A DNA stretch of 64,000 nucleotides, taken from positions 16,351,720 to 16,415,719 of the forward strand of contig OZ038438.1 of assembly GCA_964036275.1 (NCBI GenBank), written 5' to 3'. Below, piece after piece: positions 38,101 to 64,000 of this stretch (its first letter is position 1; each line of letters begins with the position of its first letter). A model generated the notes under the pieces. That model searched no databases, was not told where the DNA came from, and saw only the letters and a program-made list of their open reading frames with translations. The position numbers and the translations under genes were made by a program. This stretch comes from Litoditis marina. Taxonomy: Eukaryota > Nematoda > Chromadorea > Rhabditida > Rhabditidae.

Positions 38101-41100
38101 GAACCTCATCACAATTGAAAATGCATAACATTTGCTTCGCGTTTGAAACTGATATTTTTATATTTAGTGGCTCATTTGGTACCGCGCCATCTCTACAGCT
38201 TGGGCACTGGTATTGCACAGCAGTTCAAGAAGTCATCGTGAGTTTCTATTAAGTTTTATTGTGTAATTTTCATGTTAGTTTGAGTCTTTAATGTGTTCCT
38301 ACATTATAGTAGTGTTGATTTGTTTTTGTATTGCACTTTTGCTTTTTAAATCGCAGGGAGCCGTGAGAAAGTACAAAACCTATGACTTGTTCCTGCGTCG
38401 TGCACTAGAAGAGTTTTTCAAAATGGACCCACGTCTGTGGACCGCTCCCGTACTAGCACCGACCAACAATTGGAACAATGTCGAGATTTTGCGGGTTAGT
38501 TGCGTTTATCTTATTTTGAGTATAGATGGCTGGAAGCTGGCAAGGAAGGGTTGAAGAAACGTTCGTCTGCTAAAAAGAATGAAACTTACTATCGAACAAT
38601 CGAATAGTTATGGTGTGTAAGGTAATAGTTAAGAGGAAGCAACATGCATGCGGTAGGTTTTGTCCCCTCCTACTTACGTAATCATTTGAACCAATATATT
38701 CTCTTCTCGGAGATTTCTCAATTACTTAGCAGTGGAATAAACATAATATAATCTTATAGGACTTTATATAACCGGGCTTTTTGGTCACTTAACGGGTTTT
38801 AGTAATGATTTTTCAGGTTACCTCACTAGTAGCTGGGGTAACCTAAAACTGAATTCCGGTTACCTACTAATGGTAAAACTCACATTTTGCGTTAGGAAAA
38901 CAGATAATCGGTTTTTCAATTAGGGTTCCAACGTTACCTACTGAGGTAACCTGAAAACGAGGAAAAACATCTGGTTACATTTAAAGTTCACCGGACTTTT
39001 AGGAAGTTGCAAATAAATATCTTACTTTTTTAAATTGACATGAATCGACAGAACAGTAATCTGTGAATATCGGAATAGAATATAGAAAGATTTATTCATA
39101 GAGATTCTCCTAAAGTTTAAGACGGAAAAGGTAACATTGCTAGAACAATAGCGTATTGAAGTTCTCAGTGTTTTCGGATGTTTGATGTATATTCGACCAT
39201 GCCTAGCTCCACGTTTGGCTTCGCCTCTACTGGTGCATCGAAAGAAGTATCTGGCTTGTTCATTTTAAACGATTGCAGATGAACGTGATAGTGGTCAGAC
39301 GGAATCCCAAAGGAACAATTCAGTACCTCGAGGAACTATTCCACTGTATCCCCTTCGGTGACGTCATTGCGCTCAGACCCGATATCGTAGGTTTATTTGT
39401 TTTGCGCCCACCGCGTTTCTCAAAGGTTGTCAATCGGCCAATGGTTACGAAGTACATTTGATTTGTACCCCCATTCCCGAACATTTTCGGAACGAACCGC
39501 TAGTATTTTCGTGGTAAACGGTGTGGAACTACCCACAACGTATCATCGAGGAATGTAGGAAACACACCTCGAAGCGGCGACGATTATTTGAACTCCAAAT
39601 TCGCGCCCATAGCGCAAGTGGTAACATTGTCGGGAATATTTGGGGTCTGGGGTAGCAATCTCAAATATTCACGAAAAATCGTCGTTTAAAATAAAGTTTT
39701 ACATTCACTTCTCTCATTCATTCCAGCCGTTGCCGTACATGTCGCCTGATGTTTACGAGGAGACGTATGAAGCAGTGATCGAACCCTTGCCGAAAATGGT
39801 CAGACTACTACATGTCGGAGGACCAGTCTGCTGGCAAGTGGTCCAAGTCGTGAAAATGATTGCGGTGCGTTTTCTATCTCTCCTAGATTAAATAATTGAA
39901 ATCCATTCAAAGTTATTCATGTATGTTGTCATCATAATTTTACCACCCATTACCAACGCCATTTTAATGTTGAGCGCGCAAGCCTCATTTTTCAAAGTTT
40001 ATGAGACCAGTGTGTTCTGATATTCAAGCTGAAAATATGGTCGTACTGCTGGCGAATAATCAGGAACCAACGCAAATATTCATTTCGAATTCAAGAAGGC
40101 TGTTATTTAGTATTTCAGACGGTCAAGTGGACGGAACCCGGTGTTTTTTCTGATGTGCACCTGAGAGAGGTATGTCATTTCATGTATTGTATTCTTCATA
40201 TATACTTTGTTTCTACGCGCTATTAGACCCGTACAATCACAAATGGGGACTTTTAGTTAGTTACACATGTGGCTGTGTTTTACGTTCCCCCTCGGCTACT
40301 CGAGAGATGGCGACAGTAGAGACATTTTAATATCTATTCACCTCCGACTGTAGGAATAAGTACTAAATTGGAAAGGGTAGAGGAAGTGGTAAATAATTTC
40401 TTAAATTGGTGATCATTGCTTATACTACTACTAGTAATAGCAAAATGGTAGAGCTGCCATTTCTAGAACAACCCCTATTTTTCCTGACAGACGATCGAAG
40501 CTATTCTACATACCCCACCCCATCTAGCATGTTTAGCTCACTTTCATCGGAAAACAATCAAATTCGTCGATAGTGCATGTTTTGGAATTGTTATTATCGA
40601 GGATTTGTTCCACCGTCATAATAACAGTTTTCTGAATTTCAGAAAATCGAGGCCAATTCATTGCACGTGGACCGTTGTCAACGCAAATCAGCTTCTTTGG
40701 ACTTGCTCCACAAAATTGGACGGCGATTGCATAATCGTTCGCATTGTGGACCGGTAAGCTTGCTGGTATCTGAAAAACGGGGATTGTTATTAATTTATTT
40801 GGAGTCAATCTCATAACCGCCAACCGAAAACAACCACATGATTCCCAAATCCCTGGGAATTTTTTTTGTCAATGTTCTCAACCGGTCAGAGAATTCAGAA
40901 CCAACCTACAATAATTCTTAAATCATTAGAATATGTACCGACAATTTTGTTGGGGTGATATGTTGATTTTGGGTATGATGCTCATGTAGAAAACATCTGT
41001 TTATTTCATTGTACTTCTTTCTCATCGTGCATTTTCCTCTGTCATCTGTTAACCTACCTGATGAGTCTAAAGTTTGGAAGTAAATAAAATATTGGGTTTG

Positions 41101-42524
41101 TTTCAATTTTTCCGCGTTACTCTTAATCATGATGCAATCTTCACTCGATCCTCTCTACTATAGGACCCTTCATGTTTCCTCATACAGTTGAGTAGGAGAT
41201 GCTATGATGGGTTTTATCTTGCTACAATTCGGTCAGCTGGTACACTTTTTGTGTTATTATTGTCGTTGTTATTATGCTAATAATGTTTTATAATTATAGG
41301 CGGATAGGGATGGATTACCTCAATTCGCTCTTGTTGAACAGAAGAAGTCGCTTGTCGACTGTTTGGAATGTGTTAAAAATCATCAGACTATTCTGTTACA
41401 TACGAATGATCTCATCGAGTTTTCCAAGGTAGTTTTCAAAGTTGCTCATTTGGCCTTTATCTCCTCACCCTCGCAACAAATGTAGATGATGTTCTCTATT
41501 TTTATATTTTGTTTTTTGTATCGTATGTATAATTTGAGAGACGCTCTTTCTAACTCAGACGTTTAAATTACTTTCCACGTGGTACTATAATCCCAGTATT
41601 ATTCTCACGAAAAACTGTGTTCAAACTTTTTTGCTACTAATGGGTGCCCACTCTGATGATATATACAGTAAACTGTATGGTTTCGACCGATAGTGTGGGC
41701 GATTCACTGAATAACTACACTATTCCAGTTGCTTGCTATTGGGGAGTTACTCCAAGATGACAATGAAAGTTTGGAATTCCGTGTTTCACGAGGAGTATAC
41801 TATTTCTATCAGTTGTTGGAAAATCCGGTATACTGCAGTTTTCTGAGAGTGAGTTGCTATTCTTTAAAAGTTTCCTTGCAGGATTACGCGACAATTTCTA
41901 TTCTAGGTTTTTTTTTGTTTTTCGTTGATCAGATTATCTATTTCTCCTCTTTCCACTACCACTCCCTCTCCCATCCGCGACGCGTACTGCAGTTGTCTGT
42001 TTCCAAGGGTGGTTACAATATTTTAGGTTCATGTCTAGCGAGGAATAGACTCTTCTAGCGACCCACATGAAACTGTGCAGTTGCCTATATAAGCTAAAAG
42101 AGACGTTTGCCTTTTTGTCTGTATCAGCGGTTGGATTTTGTTGTTTCAGTTATTTTCTTTCTAGATCTGTTGCACCGTGCTATATGACTGTATTGTGAGC
42201 ACTTTGCGATACAACCGGGATCATCTGGCAATGAATTCTGAAGTGGACGTGGTAAGACTAGTGGAGCTAGTTCCGTTCTACTACTAGATAACTATGTGTG
42301 GCTTCTTGTTTATTGTTTGTCGTTTTCCGTTCAACTGGTGCGTTTCGTATCAGTTATTTCAATTCTGTCTTTCCTAGTATTATATTCAATAGAATTATCT
42401 GTATTCTTGTTTCTCAGTTCTCACAGGGTTTTGCTGTCCTTTGTAGTTGAGCATGTTTAGGAATATTATTAGTAGTACATTATTCAGTGTAGGTTTTCAA
42501 TACCCATTGCTCAAGTCAGATTGA
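35116..42524 (+). CDS. Unrecognised protein of about 500 residues, conserved-looking, multi-exon
   Basis: Fourteen exons join in phase without a stop: 35116-35246, 36372-36464, 36957-37007, 37253-37331, 37877-37992, 38168-38237, 38357-38494, 39279-39386, 39727-39864, 40119-40169, 40643-40753, 41300-41428, 41729-41848 and 42165-42251. A short terminal exon starts at 42447 (TGA 42522-42524), giving about 499 residues. The N-terminus is Ala-rich (AAAAERAAAERGAK), then comes a hydrophobic, probably beta-rich region (AELLLLVELRHHGALLFAKF, FVIIPFGGSFG) and a helical second half (EQKKSLVDCLECVKNH, SRGVYYFYQLLENPVY). No signal peptide, membrane helix or catalytic motif is evident. I do not recognise the family. 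The pattern FLRRAL...NPKG...DVIAL is faintly reminiscent of vertebrate C12orf56, but this is weak. The phase-perfect exon chain argues for a real gene. Confidence 0.72.
35364..36200. mobile_element. 837-bp foldback transposon, Mutator-like, with 9-bp target duplication
   Basis: Terminal inverted repeats of about 170 bp begin GGGACCTACTAATTACCGCA and end with the complement. The identical 9-mer AACTTTTTT flanks it directly at 35355-35363 and 36201-36209. Long inverted repeats with a 9-bp duplication are the signature of Mutator-like elements; assignment rests on this alone. Each arm carries a cluster of ACCGCACC words. The interior has no open frame, so it is non-autonomous. It lies in intron 1 of the unrecognised gene. 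Confidence 0.88.
36492..36700. mobile_element. Palindromic MITE, ACCGGG/GGTAACC family, copy A
   Basis: Starts TAACCGAGTTTTTTCGTAAC and ends ACCAAAAAGCCCGG, with internal inverted GTAACCT words and the middle ACGCAAAATGTGGTTT-like core shared with copies B and C. It is the most diverged copy. It lies in the second intron of the unrecognised gene. Confidence 0.65.
37165..37200 (+). repeat. tRNA-like A-box fragment, possible SINE remnant
   Basis: GTGCAGTGGTAACGTTGTCG resembles a tRNA A-box region and matches words at 39609-39640 and 8828-8845. It lies in an intron of the unrecognised gene. No complete tRNA fold can be drawn. Confidence 0.3.
38771..38995. mobile_element. Palindromic MITE, ACCGGG/GGTAACC family, copy B
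   Basis: Begins ACCGGGCTTTTTGGTCACTT directly after TA. It contains TCAGGTTACCTCACTAGTAG, the core CACATTTTGCGTTAGGAAAA and GAGGTAACCTGAAAA; the right end is degraded. It lies in the intron between exons 38357-38494 and 39279-39386 of the unrecognised gene. Confidence 0.7.
39605..39642 (+). repeat. tRNA-like A-box fragment, possible SINE remnant
   Basis: CATAGCGCAAGTGGTAACAT matches the tRNA-like words at 37165 and 8816. It lies in an intron of the unrecognised gene, preceded as at 37165 by a GACGATTAT word. Confidence 0.3.
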
Positions 42525-43013
42525 CTCATTATCACGATCATTGGTTCTCTCTGCTTACTGTCTTTCTTTTGTAGTTGAGCATGTTCAGAAATATTATTAG
42601 TCATACATTATTCAGTGTAGGTTTTCAGTACCCATTGCTCAAGTCAGATTGACTTATTATGGTCACAATCGTTGGTTTCAATATTTTTTTCTTACTGTTA
42701 ACGTGTCTTTCTTTTGTAGTTGAGCATATTTAGAAATTATAGTAGAAATACACTATTCAGTGTAGGTTTTCAGTACCCATCGCTCAAGTCAGATTGACTT
42801 ATTATCGTCACGACCGTTGGTTTCAATCTCTCTTCTTACTGTCAACGTGTCTTTCTTTTGTAGTTGAGCATATTTAGAAATTATCTCAGTAATACATTAT
42901 CTAGTGTAGGTTTTCAGTACCCATTGCTCAAGTCAGATTGGCTTATTATCGTCATGACCGTTAGTTTCAATCTCTCTTCTTATTGTCAACATGTGTTTTG
43001 TTCTTACCTTTAA
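42447..43013 (+). repeat. Four tandem copies of the candidate terminal coding exon
   Basis: Units start at 42447, 42575, 42720 and 42864 (spacing 128, 145, 144). Each has a pyrimidine-rich acceptor (copies 2-4: TTTCTTTTGTAG) followed in phase 0 by a 25-codon frame. Copy 1 begins LSMFRNIISSTLFS, copy 2 LSMFRNIISHTLFS, copy 3 LSIFRNYSRNTLFS, copy 4 LSIFRNYLSNTLSS. All continue VGFQYP-LKSD. Copies 1-3 stop at TGA (42522, 42650, 42795). In copy 4 the TGA is TGG and the frame runs on to TAA at 43011. Three of the four codon differences between copies 1 and 2 are synonymous. The preceding exon ends in phase 0 at 42251, so any copy could be spliced in. Confidence 0.8.
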
Positions 43014-43478
43014 CATGTGCATGTGAGAGCTGTAGTAAAAAAGTTGTTTATTTCCGAGCCAATAAATTTCGCTCAACTTGTTCGAAGTTCGAAAGTATTA
43101 AACATCCAAGTTTCCCCCACACACGAATCCTTTAAGTTTCTCACGTTGATGATAATATATAAGTACTGTCATCACCAATGTAATGCGTTGTATAAAATAA
43201 AATACATCCGAGTGTCACCTTTGTTCCAAAGTCAGGTGAATGTGCACCTACTGTGAGGCAGACAGACCGAATTACACACAATCCGGCTGACTCTTTTTTT
43301 AAAGGGACGTTTCCGGGCTGATTCAGCTAGAAACAAAAAGAAAATAGTTTGCTTTTCCAGTACTGTCTGCTGTACGGAAGAAAAAACACAACAACTGGAT
43401 TTTATACATTTTTCGAAAAAGCTATGTTTCAATTGGAGAAGCCTCGATTGATACTGTAGCAGGGGGAGTGAGCAAACT

Positions 43479-43542
43479 GTAGTTTGATTTCCATAGCAAT
43501 AATTGACGATTTTTGAACAAAAAACGGTGGGATCAAACTACA
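43479..43542. repeat. Short hairpin with TGTAGTTTGAT / ATCAAACTACA arms
   Basis: Exact 11-bp inverted arms enclose about 42 bp. It belongs with the hairpin at 23781-23848. Confidence 0.45.
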
Positions 43543-44056
43543 TACCCCGCAGGAAGGTAAATACACCTTGTAAATTTGCTTTGGAAAGTGCCATTAGTAA
43601 ACACTATCATCTAAAGCGGTAAGTTGGAAAAACTACTGAATTTTCTGGGAAGTTTATGCTAATCTACTAGTTTCTACAAGTTCCTTTCAGATACATACAT
43701 ACACCTCGCCATTCGAATGGTGATCGGCTGCTTCTGCTTGCAAGCTGTTGCAAGCGTTCGGGCTGGCACAACTATACCAACTTCCATTATGACTGATTTT
43801 AATGATAGTCCTGCTTACTCAATGGGTTTTTATATCTGACAGCTACACTCAAAGTGTCCACGTAATCCGTTTGATACACAGTAGATTGGAGAGAAAATTA
43901 TCCATGAACGCGGTCAGTATCAATTACGTAACCTAAAAATGATACACATCTTACACACGAATTCGATTAAAGTCTGCTCGCTCGCGCGTTTCTCGCCCCA
44001 CTTTTTCCATGCCGAATGGTATCGCCGGTCAGACATGACGTACCCACTTTCGACCA

Positions 44057-44079
44057 CCCCCCCCCCCCCCCCCCCCCCC
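44057..44079 (+). repeat. 23-C homopolymer
   Basis: Uninterrupted run of 23 cytosines. The left flank contains CGCCCCACTTTTTCCATG, close to the end sequence of the foldback family (CCCCACTTTTTCATGAA), so it may be the remnant of one such element. Confidence 0.9.
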
Positions 44080-45061
44080 AAATCAAACAGTTGATACTCT
44101 GCCAAGTGTGAACTTAATTTAGATTGTTCGCACTGTATTCGTGCAGTTGGTCATTTTACTCATTCACTGAAACAGGAATGATTTATGAGTGAAAAAGCAA
44201 TACCACTGCGTTCGACGACTATAATCCCCTACCTTCTATCCCGACCTTAGGCAGACTCCAAACCTTAATTGAACTTCGCCTGCTTTGTGTTCAACTTGAT
44301 TTTGGTGCCAAGTTATGTAAATCGTGAGTTGTGCTATTGTGATTTCATCGGCAAACACTCCACAACTTTTCACGTTGGCAGCAAACTACAAACATTGAGC
44401 AATTTACTATTTCATTCGCCGTTTCCAGATCCGACTTCAAATTGTATACATTTCCTAATATCTACTTACTTTTTTCTGTGAATCAACGATGGCCAAGCAC
44501 CGCAACAAAATGATATGGAGAGATCAATCTAATCAAGAATAAGCAAACAATGTCGTCAGTTTTGGGTCAACTCTCTATGGTTGACCATAGTGAATGTGGC
44601 GCAACCTGTTGGAACAAGATAGTTCATTTTAAAAATATCTCTTTTTGCGAGCGTTTGTTACTGTTCCGGTACATTCGTGCCAAAGTCCATGAAGTGATAG
44701 TTCGGCCAGCATCTCATGCCGTTTTTATTGGAGTCTTGCGGTAGTAGGTCACGGCTCCTCTGTTCCGGATGTTGCAAGATAGTATTGTGCATTCAAGGCA
44801 TTCGCTGAATTTACAATGCACGGCTCAAGGTCGCTGAGAACCGCAATGTTAGTGCGCCGACCTAGTATCCTGACCAACTCGAGCGCTCCTTGTCTTCATT
44901 TTCAGCTATTGTCAATATTTTCTTGTACGATCCGGTGGGGCTAAAACTTTGCAAGTCACACAGTTCCCAAATGTCGCCTTGAAGTAGGCGTAATTTTGGC
45001 AGAGAACATAGGACATAAATCTAAAAACTAAAACACAGTAGGCATTTTACTCACAAATTCG

Positions 45062-45077
45062 ATATATATATATATAA
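45062..45077. repeat. TA dinucleotide microsatellite
   Basis: Eight TA steps in a row in the intergenic spacer. It is short and shows no association with a transcript start. Confidence 0.8.
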
Positions 45078-46236
45078 TTTCAATTACTCGGTCTTAACGA
45101 TCAATAAGTTTCTTTTGTTTTCCAAGTGCAACATCCGCTTTTCAACGCATTTCCCGATATAATATTTCAAGAAGTGCTTCCAACCGGGAAGAATCAAGAG
45201 TACGTCTACTCCAGGTTATCCTTCCCTTTCATTCAGAGCTAATGTTTGTTGTAAGTGGGTCTCGTGATCGTCGCCTTCGGAACAAAGCTTTCACTGGAAT
45301 CGAGATTTTCGAGAAATCGAATTAGATTAGATTATTATCTGAGAAACGCCTGAAACGTTGACTTCATCGTTTACTGTAGATGGGACTAGCTCGTCGTTTT
45401 GCGCTACTCTAGAGTATTTGTCATGACATAACCATATTTTCTTTCTGTCACTGCCAAATACATCTTCTTAGCAACCGTTGGTCACGGAAAATCTCATACT
45501 GAATAGCAAATTCCATGCCCCGAAGAAAGCTTCATGGATTCAGTCATAAGAGATTAGGAAAAGTTGATCTCAATCATTCGGAACATTCGCTTCATTATAT
45601 TTTATAGTTTGATCTATCAGTAACCAAGCTACAAACACAATACCTATATACCGCTTTGTCATGTGAAAAGGTTTGGAAATGAACTCAATGTTTGCTAACT
45701 CTGAAAATTATTCTTAGTACGAGGTTCGATATCGATATAATTATCAGTGAGACAGACAAGTGTGTGAACACTGTTATTTGATATCGATTAGAACTCTGAG
45801 AAGTGAGGTAAAGTGTGGCGCTTTTCTATCACGTTTCACGTGTCTATTCCATTAACTGTTATTTTAAACGACACATCTCTCGTGATGTTTTGTTTGAGGT
45901 TTCTTGAGTCTATTTACTTCATTGTTTTACAGAAATAAAACTTGTATGTATGTTGAGCGTCCTCTGACCCCGCCGCCTCTGACCTATTCTTGACCTACCG
46001 CCCTAGTTTTTTCTCGGCCTTGTTCTAATTTCTTTGCTGCTATTGACGCAGCATGTCGGCTAATCATCAATCTTTTTGTTTCATTCTTTTCAGTTTTCAC
46101 TTCAAATTGGAAACGTAACGCTATTATTTAGTGGTGTACGTTTTGAATTCAAATAATTGAACCAAATAAAGAGATATGTGTCTTAGATTGATTGTGCAAC
46201 AAACCAATCTCGATTCTCGGGCCAATTCTACAACTA

Positions 46237-46476
46237 ACCGGGTTTTTAGGTAACCTAACCCTTTTTTGGTAACCTATTTTTCAGGTTACTTAGTAGGTAA
46301 CCTGAAAGTAACCTAAAACTGAAATCCGGTTACCGTTCAAAGTAACGGTAAAAACCACATTTTGCGTTAGAAAAACAGGTAACCGGTTTTTCATTTTAGG
46401 TTACCACCCGGTTACCTACTGAGGTAACCTGAAAAAGAGGTTACTAAAAAAGGGTTAGGTTACCTAAAAACCCGGT
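46237..46476. mobile_element. Palindromic MITE, ACCGGG/GGTAACC family, copy C (best preserved)
   Basis: A 240-bp near-palindrome flanked by TA on both sides (46235-46236, 46477-46478). Arms of about 80-100 bp begin ACCGGGTTTTTAGGTAACCT; GGTAACC recurs through both arms. The core CACATTTTGCGTTAGAAAAA is shared with copies A and B. TA flanks and terminal inverted repeats fit a Tc1/mariner-type target preference, but no transposase is present to confirm the superfamily. Confidence 0.82.
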
Positions 46477-47538
46477 TAGATATAGAATTCACCCGATTCT
46501 CGAAACCCGCAGCTTGCTGAAAGCGTCAAAATCACTGGTTAACTACTGAACTGGTTACTGTCAGTGTAGTCTTTCAATGTTTCATCTGGGGTAACAGACT
46601 AACATCCTGTCCTGAGAACATAATGATTGTACTACTTTCATTTTACTCTTACTCTTATAAGGAGTGCCACATTCTTTGATTCGCCACAGAGCCAACCGAA
46701 ACAGAAACTATCAAGGTAAACGCAAAGGTACCGCGGTAGTTTGTTTGTCGATTCACAGCTGGCAGGACTTAATAATCTACTTGGAAACTCTTGGTAAACT
46801 GCAACCGCACCAAATGGCTCGTGGTTTCGTCATCTCTTGGATTGCACCGAATGAGTACGAGATATTAATCTCGACGTTTTTGTTATCTCAGCGGCTGCAT
46901 CTAAAGTTGAGTAAGTTGGGTAGCTCGCGACCTTGGCACCGCGGCGGCCCCGTAATCCATTCTGCATCCCACAGTCACCCTCATCCCTAAATCGATTTCG
47001 ATCACCTCTCAACAATTACATCGCGACCCCCTTTTTCTTGCATTTCACACTATTATAGGCATTTTCTCGCCGTCTCCGCTTTTCTCCCATAATGGTAAAG
47101 TCGTAGAACTGCTGTATTCGACAAGCAATATGGACAGCGGATTGAAGTATCATAATGTATTTTAGTTACTGGTGGTAATTCGATATGCGAGGTTTACAAG
47201 GAACGATACAACATTTAGATTTATTCAACACGTTCGCGCCATTTACGTGCGGTAAAACCAGTACCTCCCCCGGTGCCTTTGATTGAAAAATTCTCAGCGG
47301 TTTTGTTAGATCTTTTTCGATTTCTGGATCTTTTCTGCTCATGTGGTCTGAACGTACGCTCCCTACATTCGTTTTTGTGTTTCATCTAAGTATGTAGTTT
47401 CTAATATCAGTTCTCTCTTAATAGTATAATGTAAGTTCAATGTAGTTTGATAAAACTAAGCGAGGGACTGATCGATACATTCAATAGCAGATTTTGACTA
47501 CATTTTCTAAGTCATCTCATTTCTCTAATAGTGAACAC

Positions 47539-47600
47539 TAGAAAATCTCTCTCCCTTTCTATCTTTCCCTCTTTCTCTTTCTTTCTCTCTCCCTCTCACA
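47539..47600 (+). repeat. CT-rich polypyrimidine tract
   Basis: Nearly pure pyrimidine stretch with TCTCTCCC and TTTCTCTTTC words, upstream of the synthase gene. The opposite strand reads as Arg/Glu/Lys repeats, which is a composition artefact and not a gene. It could be part of a GA-factor-type promoter, but there is no direct evidence. Confidence 0.7.
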
Positions 47601-48329
47601 CAATACATTCCCAATTCCGTCTCTGTTGCTCCGGATCTTTTTCTCTCGTTGCATCTTTAGTTTTACAGATATTGTAAAGTTTATATTTAATCCGAGCTTT
47701 CGATGGTGGGTAGTGGAACTTGTCTCTATCTGTATTACCTCACATTCAAAGCATATTCCACATATCTGGTACATGTTACACAAAGGGAGACAAACAATAT
47801 TCTTATCGCATGAGATATCTCAGTTTGCTTCCATTCCAAAGTTCTTACGATATTAGACAGTAACGTAGGGGAAAATAAACATGCAATGTATTAGCAAACA
47901 TGACTACGATTCTCGAGGAACGGAATGAATTATCAAGAAGTTCTCTTTCCTCCTAGCGGGTACCCCCTCCTTATTTTTCCCTCTTTCATTCTTTTATCAC
48001 CTATTCTTCTCACTTCTCTCAGTAGATAGTGTACTCAGTGAGGTTAATTGACCATTACAACTGTCATTAGAAAATCGGGCTATATACAGCCTAGCCTGCT
48101 AATCCGGGTGTCTCCGGATCAGTGGTTGGAGTATATGCAATATTGGCCAAGGGAGGCTTACTCTTCTCCGTCCCACTATATTTTTGTCAAATTTCCTAAA
48201 TCAAGCCCTGTTGTCTGCGCTTTTCTCTCTGTGTTTTGTACGCACCCGGTTGTTAATGTCGGTACTATTCATTTCAATCCTAATGTCTTTGTTATCTCAG
48301 GCATTTTTGGCACGGTGTTAGATCAAGGC

Positions 48330-63913
<15,584 letters not shown>

Positions 63914-64000
63914 GTAGTTACTTGTTTACCCAACTTTTTATTTCGTCCACCAAGTTTGTCGCCTTCTCTGTAATTGTGGGAGAATTATCTTAGTATCATA

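Larger units (their letters stand above)
43014..48329. other. Intergenic region between the unrecognised gene and fatty acid synthase
   Basis: About 5.3 kb without a supported gene. Possible polyadenylation signals AATAAA lie at 43061 and about 43197, downstream of the exon array. It holds a short TGTAGTTTGAT hairpin (43479-43542), a 23-C run (44057-44079), a TA microsatellite (45062-45077), a palindromic MITE (46237-46476) and pyrimidine-rich tracts (47539-47600, 47945-48020). The promoter of the synthase should be here. An acceptor at 48299-48300 just before the ATG exon suggests a 5' untranslated exon upstream. Confidence 0.5.

Noticed and set aside
46664..46990. Open frame of 108 codons upstream of fatty acid synthase
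   Set aside because: No recognisable motif, mixed composition, and not linked in phase to the synthase exons. Part may be untranslated leader.
47559..47783. Minus-strand frame rich in Arg and Glu
   Set aside because: Translation artefact of the CT-rich tract.

Overview
This is a nuclear window from an animal. It is intron-rich and AT-rich, with typical GT-AG introns of about 0.1 to 2.5 kb. All five confident genes lie on the + strand. The order is: the 3' end of a single-pass membrane protein (1-2048); a sperm-type RIIa/IQ-motif protein (7907-14809); a WDR54-like beta-propeller protein (about 18268-24088); a TMF1-like Golgi coiled-coil protein (26531-33704); an unrecognised gene of about 500 codons (35116 to about 42524); and animal type I fatty acid synthase (48330 to beyond 63913, cut by the window edge). 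The RIIa/IQ gene and WDR54 suggest a species with flagellated cells. I cannot name the species, and nothing looks vertebrate-specific.

The genes do not form a pathway. Fatty acid synthase is the cytosolic multienzyme making palmitate. TMF1 is a Golgi tether. The RIIa/IQ protein is expected in the sperm flagellum. WDR54 is a poorly characterised WD-repeat protein. The exon models were built by hand from splice signals, reading phase and remembered family sequences. Phases agree across almost all junctions, and exceptions are flagged. Many fatty acid synthase exons, above all those 3' of 58 kb, use many C- and G-ending codons, unlike the AT-rich surroundings, as expected for a highly expressed gene.

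Introns and spacers are crowded with small non-autonomous transposon-like elements. Three are long foldback hairpins (15853-16193, 18533-19048, 35364-36200), the last with a 9-bp target duplication. Three copies belong to a palindromic family with ACCGGG ends at TA sites. One is a hAT-like 200-bp element with an 8-bp target duplication inside fatty acid synthase intron 2. A tandem array of about 8 x 130 bp, loaded with the TGACGTCA octamer, sits in WDR54 intron 1.

The most unusual signal is in the unrecognised gene. Its probable terminal coding exon is present four times in tandem (42447-43013). Each copy has its own acceptor. The first three end at the same TGA, while the fourth has lost it. 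The same gene also has a tandemly duplicated splice acceptor and start region at its 5' end (about 34985-35130). Other points are two GC-AG introns with the same donor in fatty acid synthase and one junction in its acyltransferase region that does not resolve in frame with the strongest signals.
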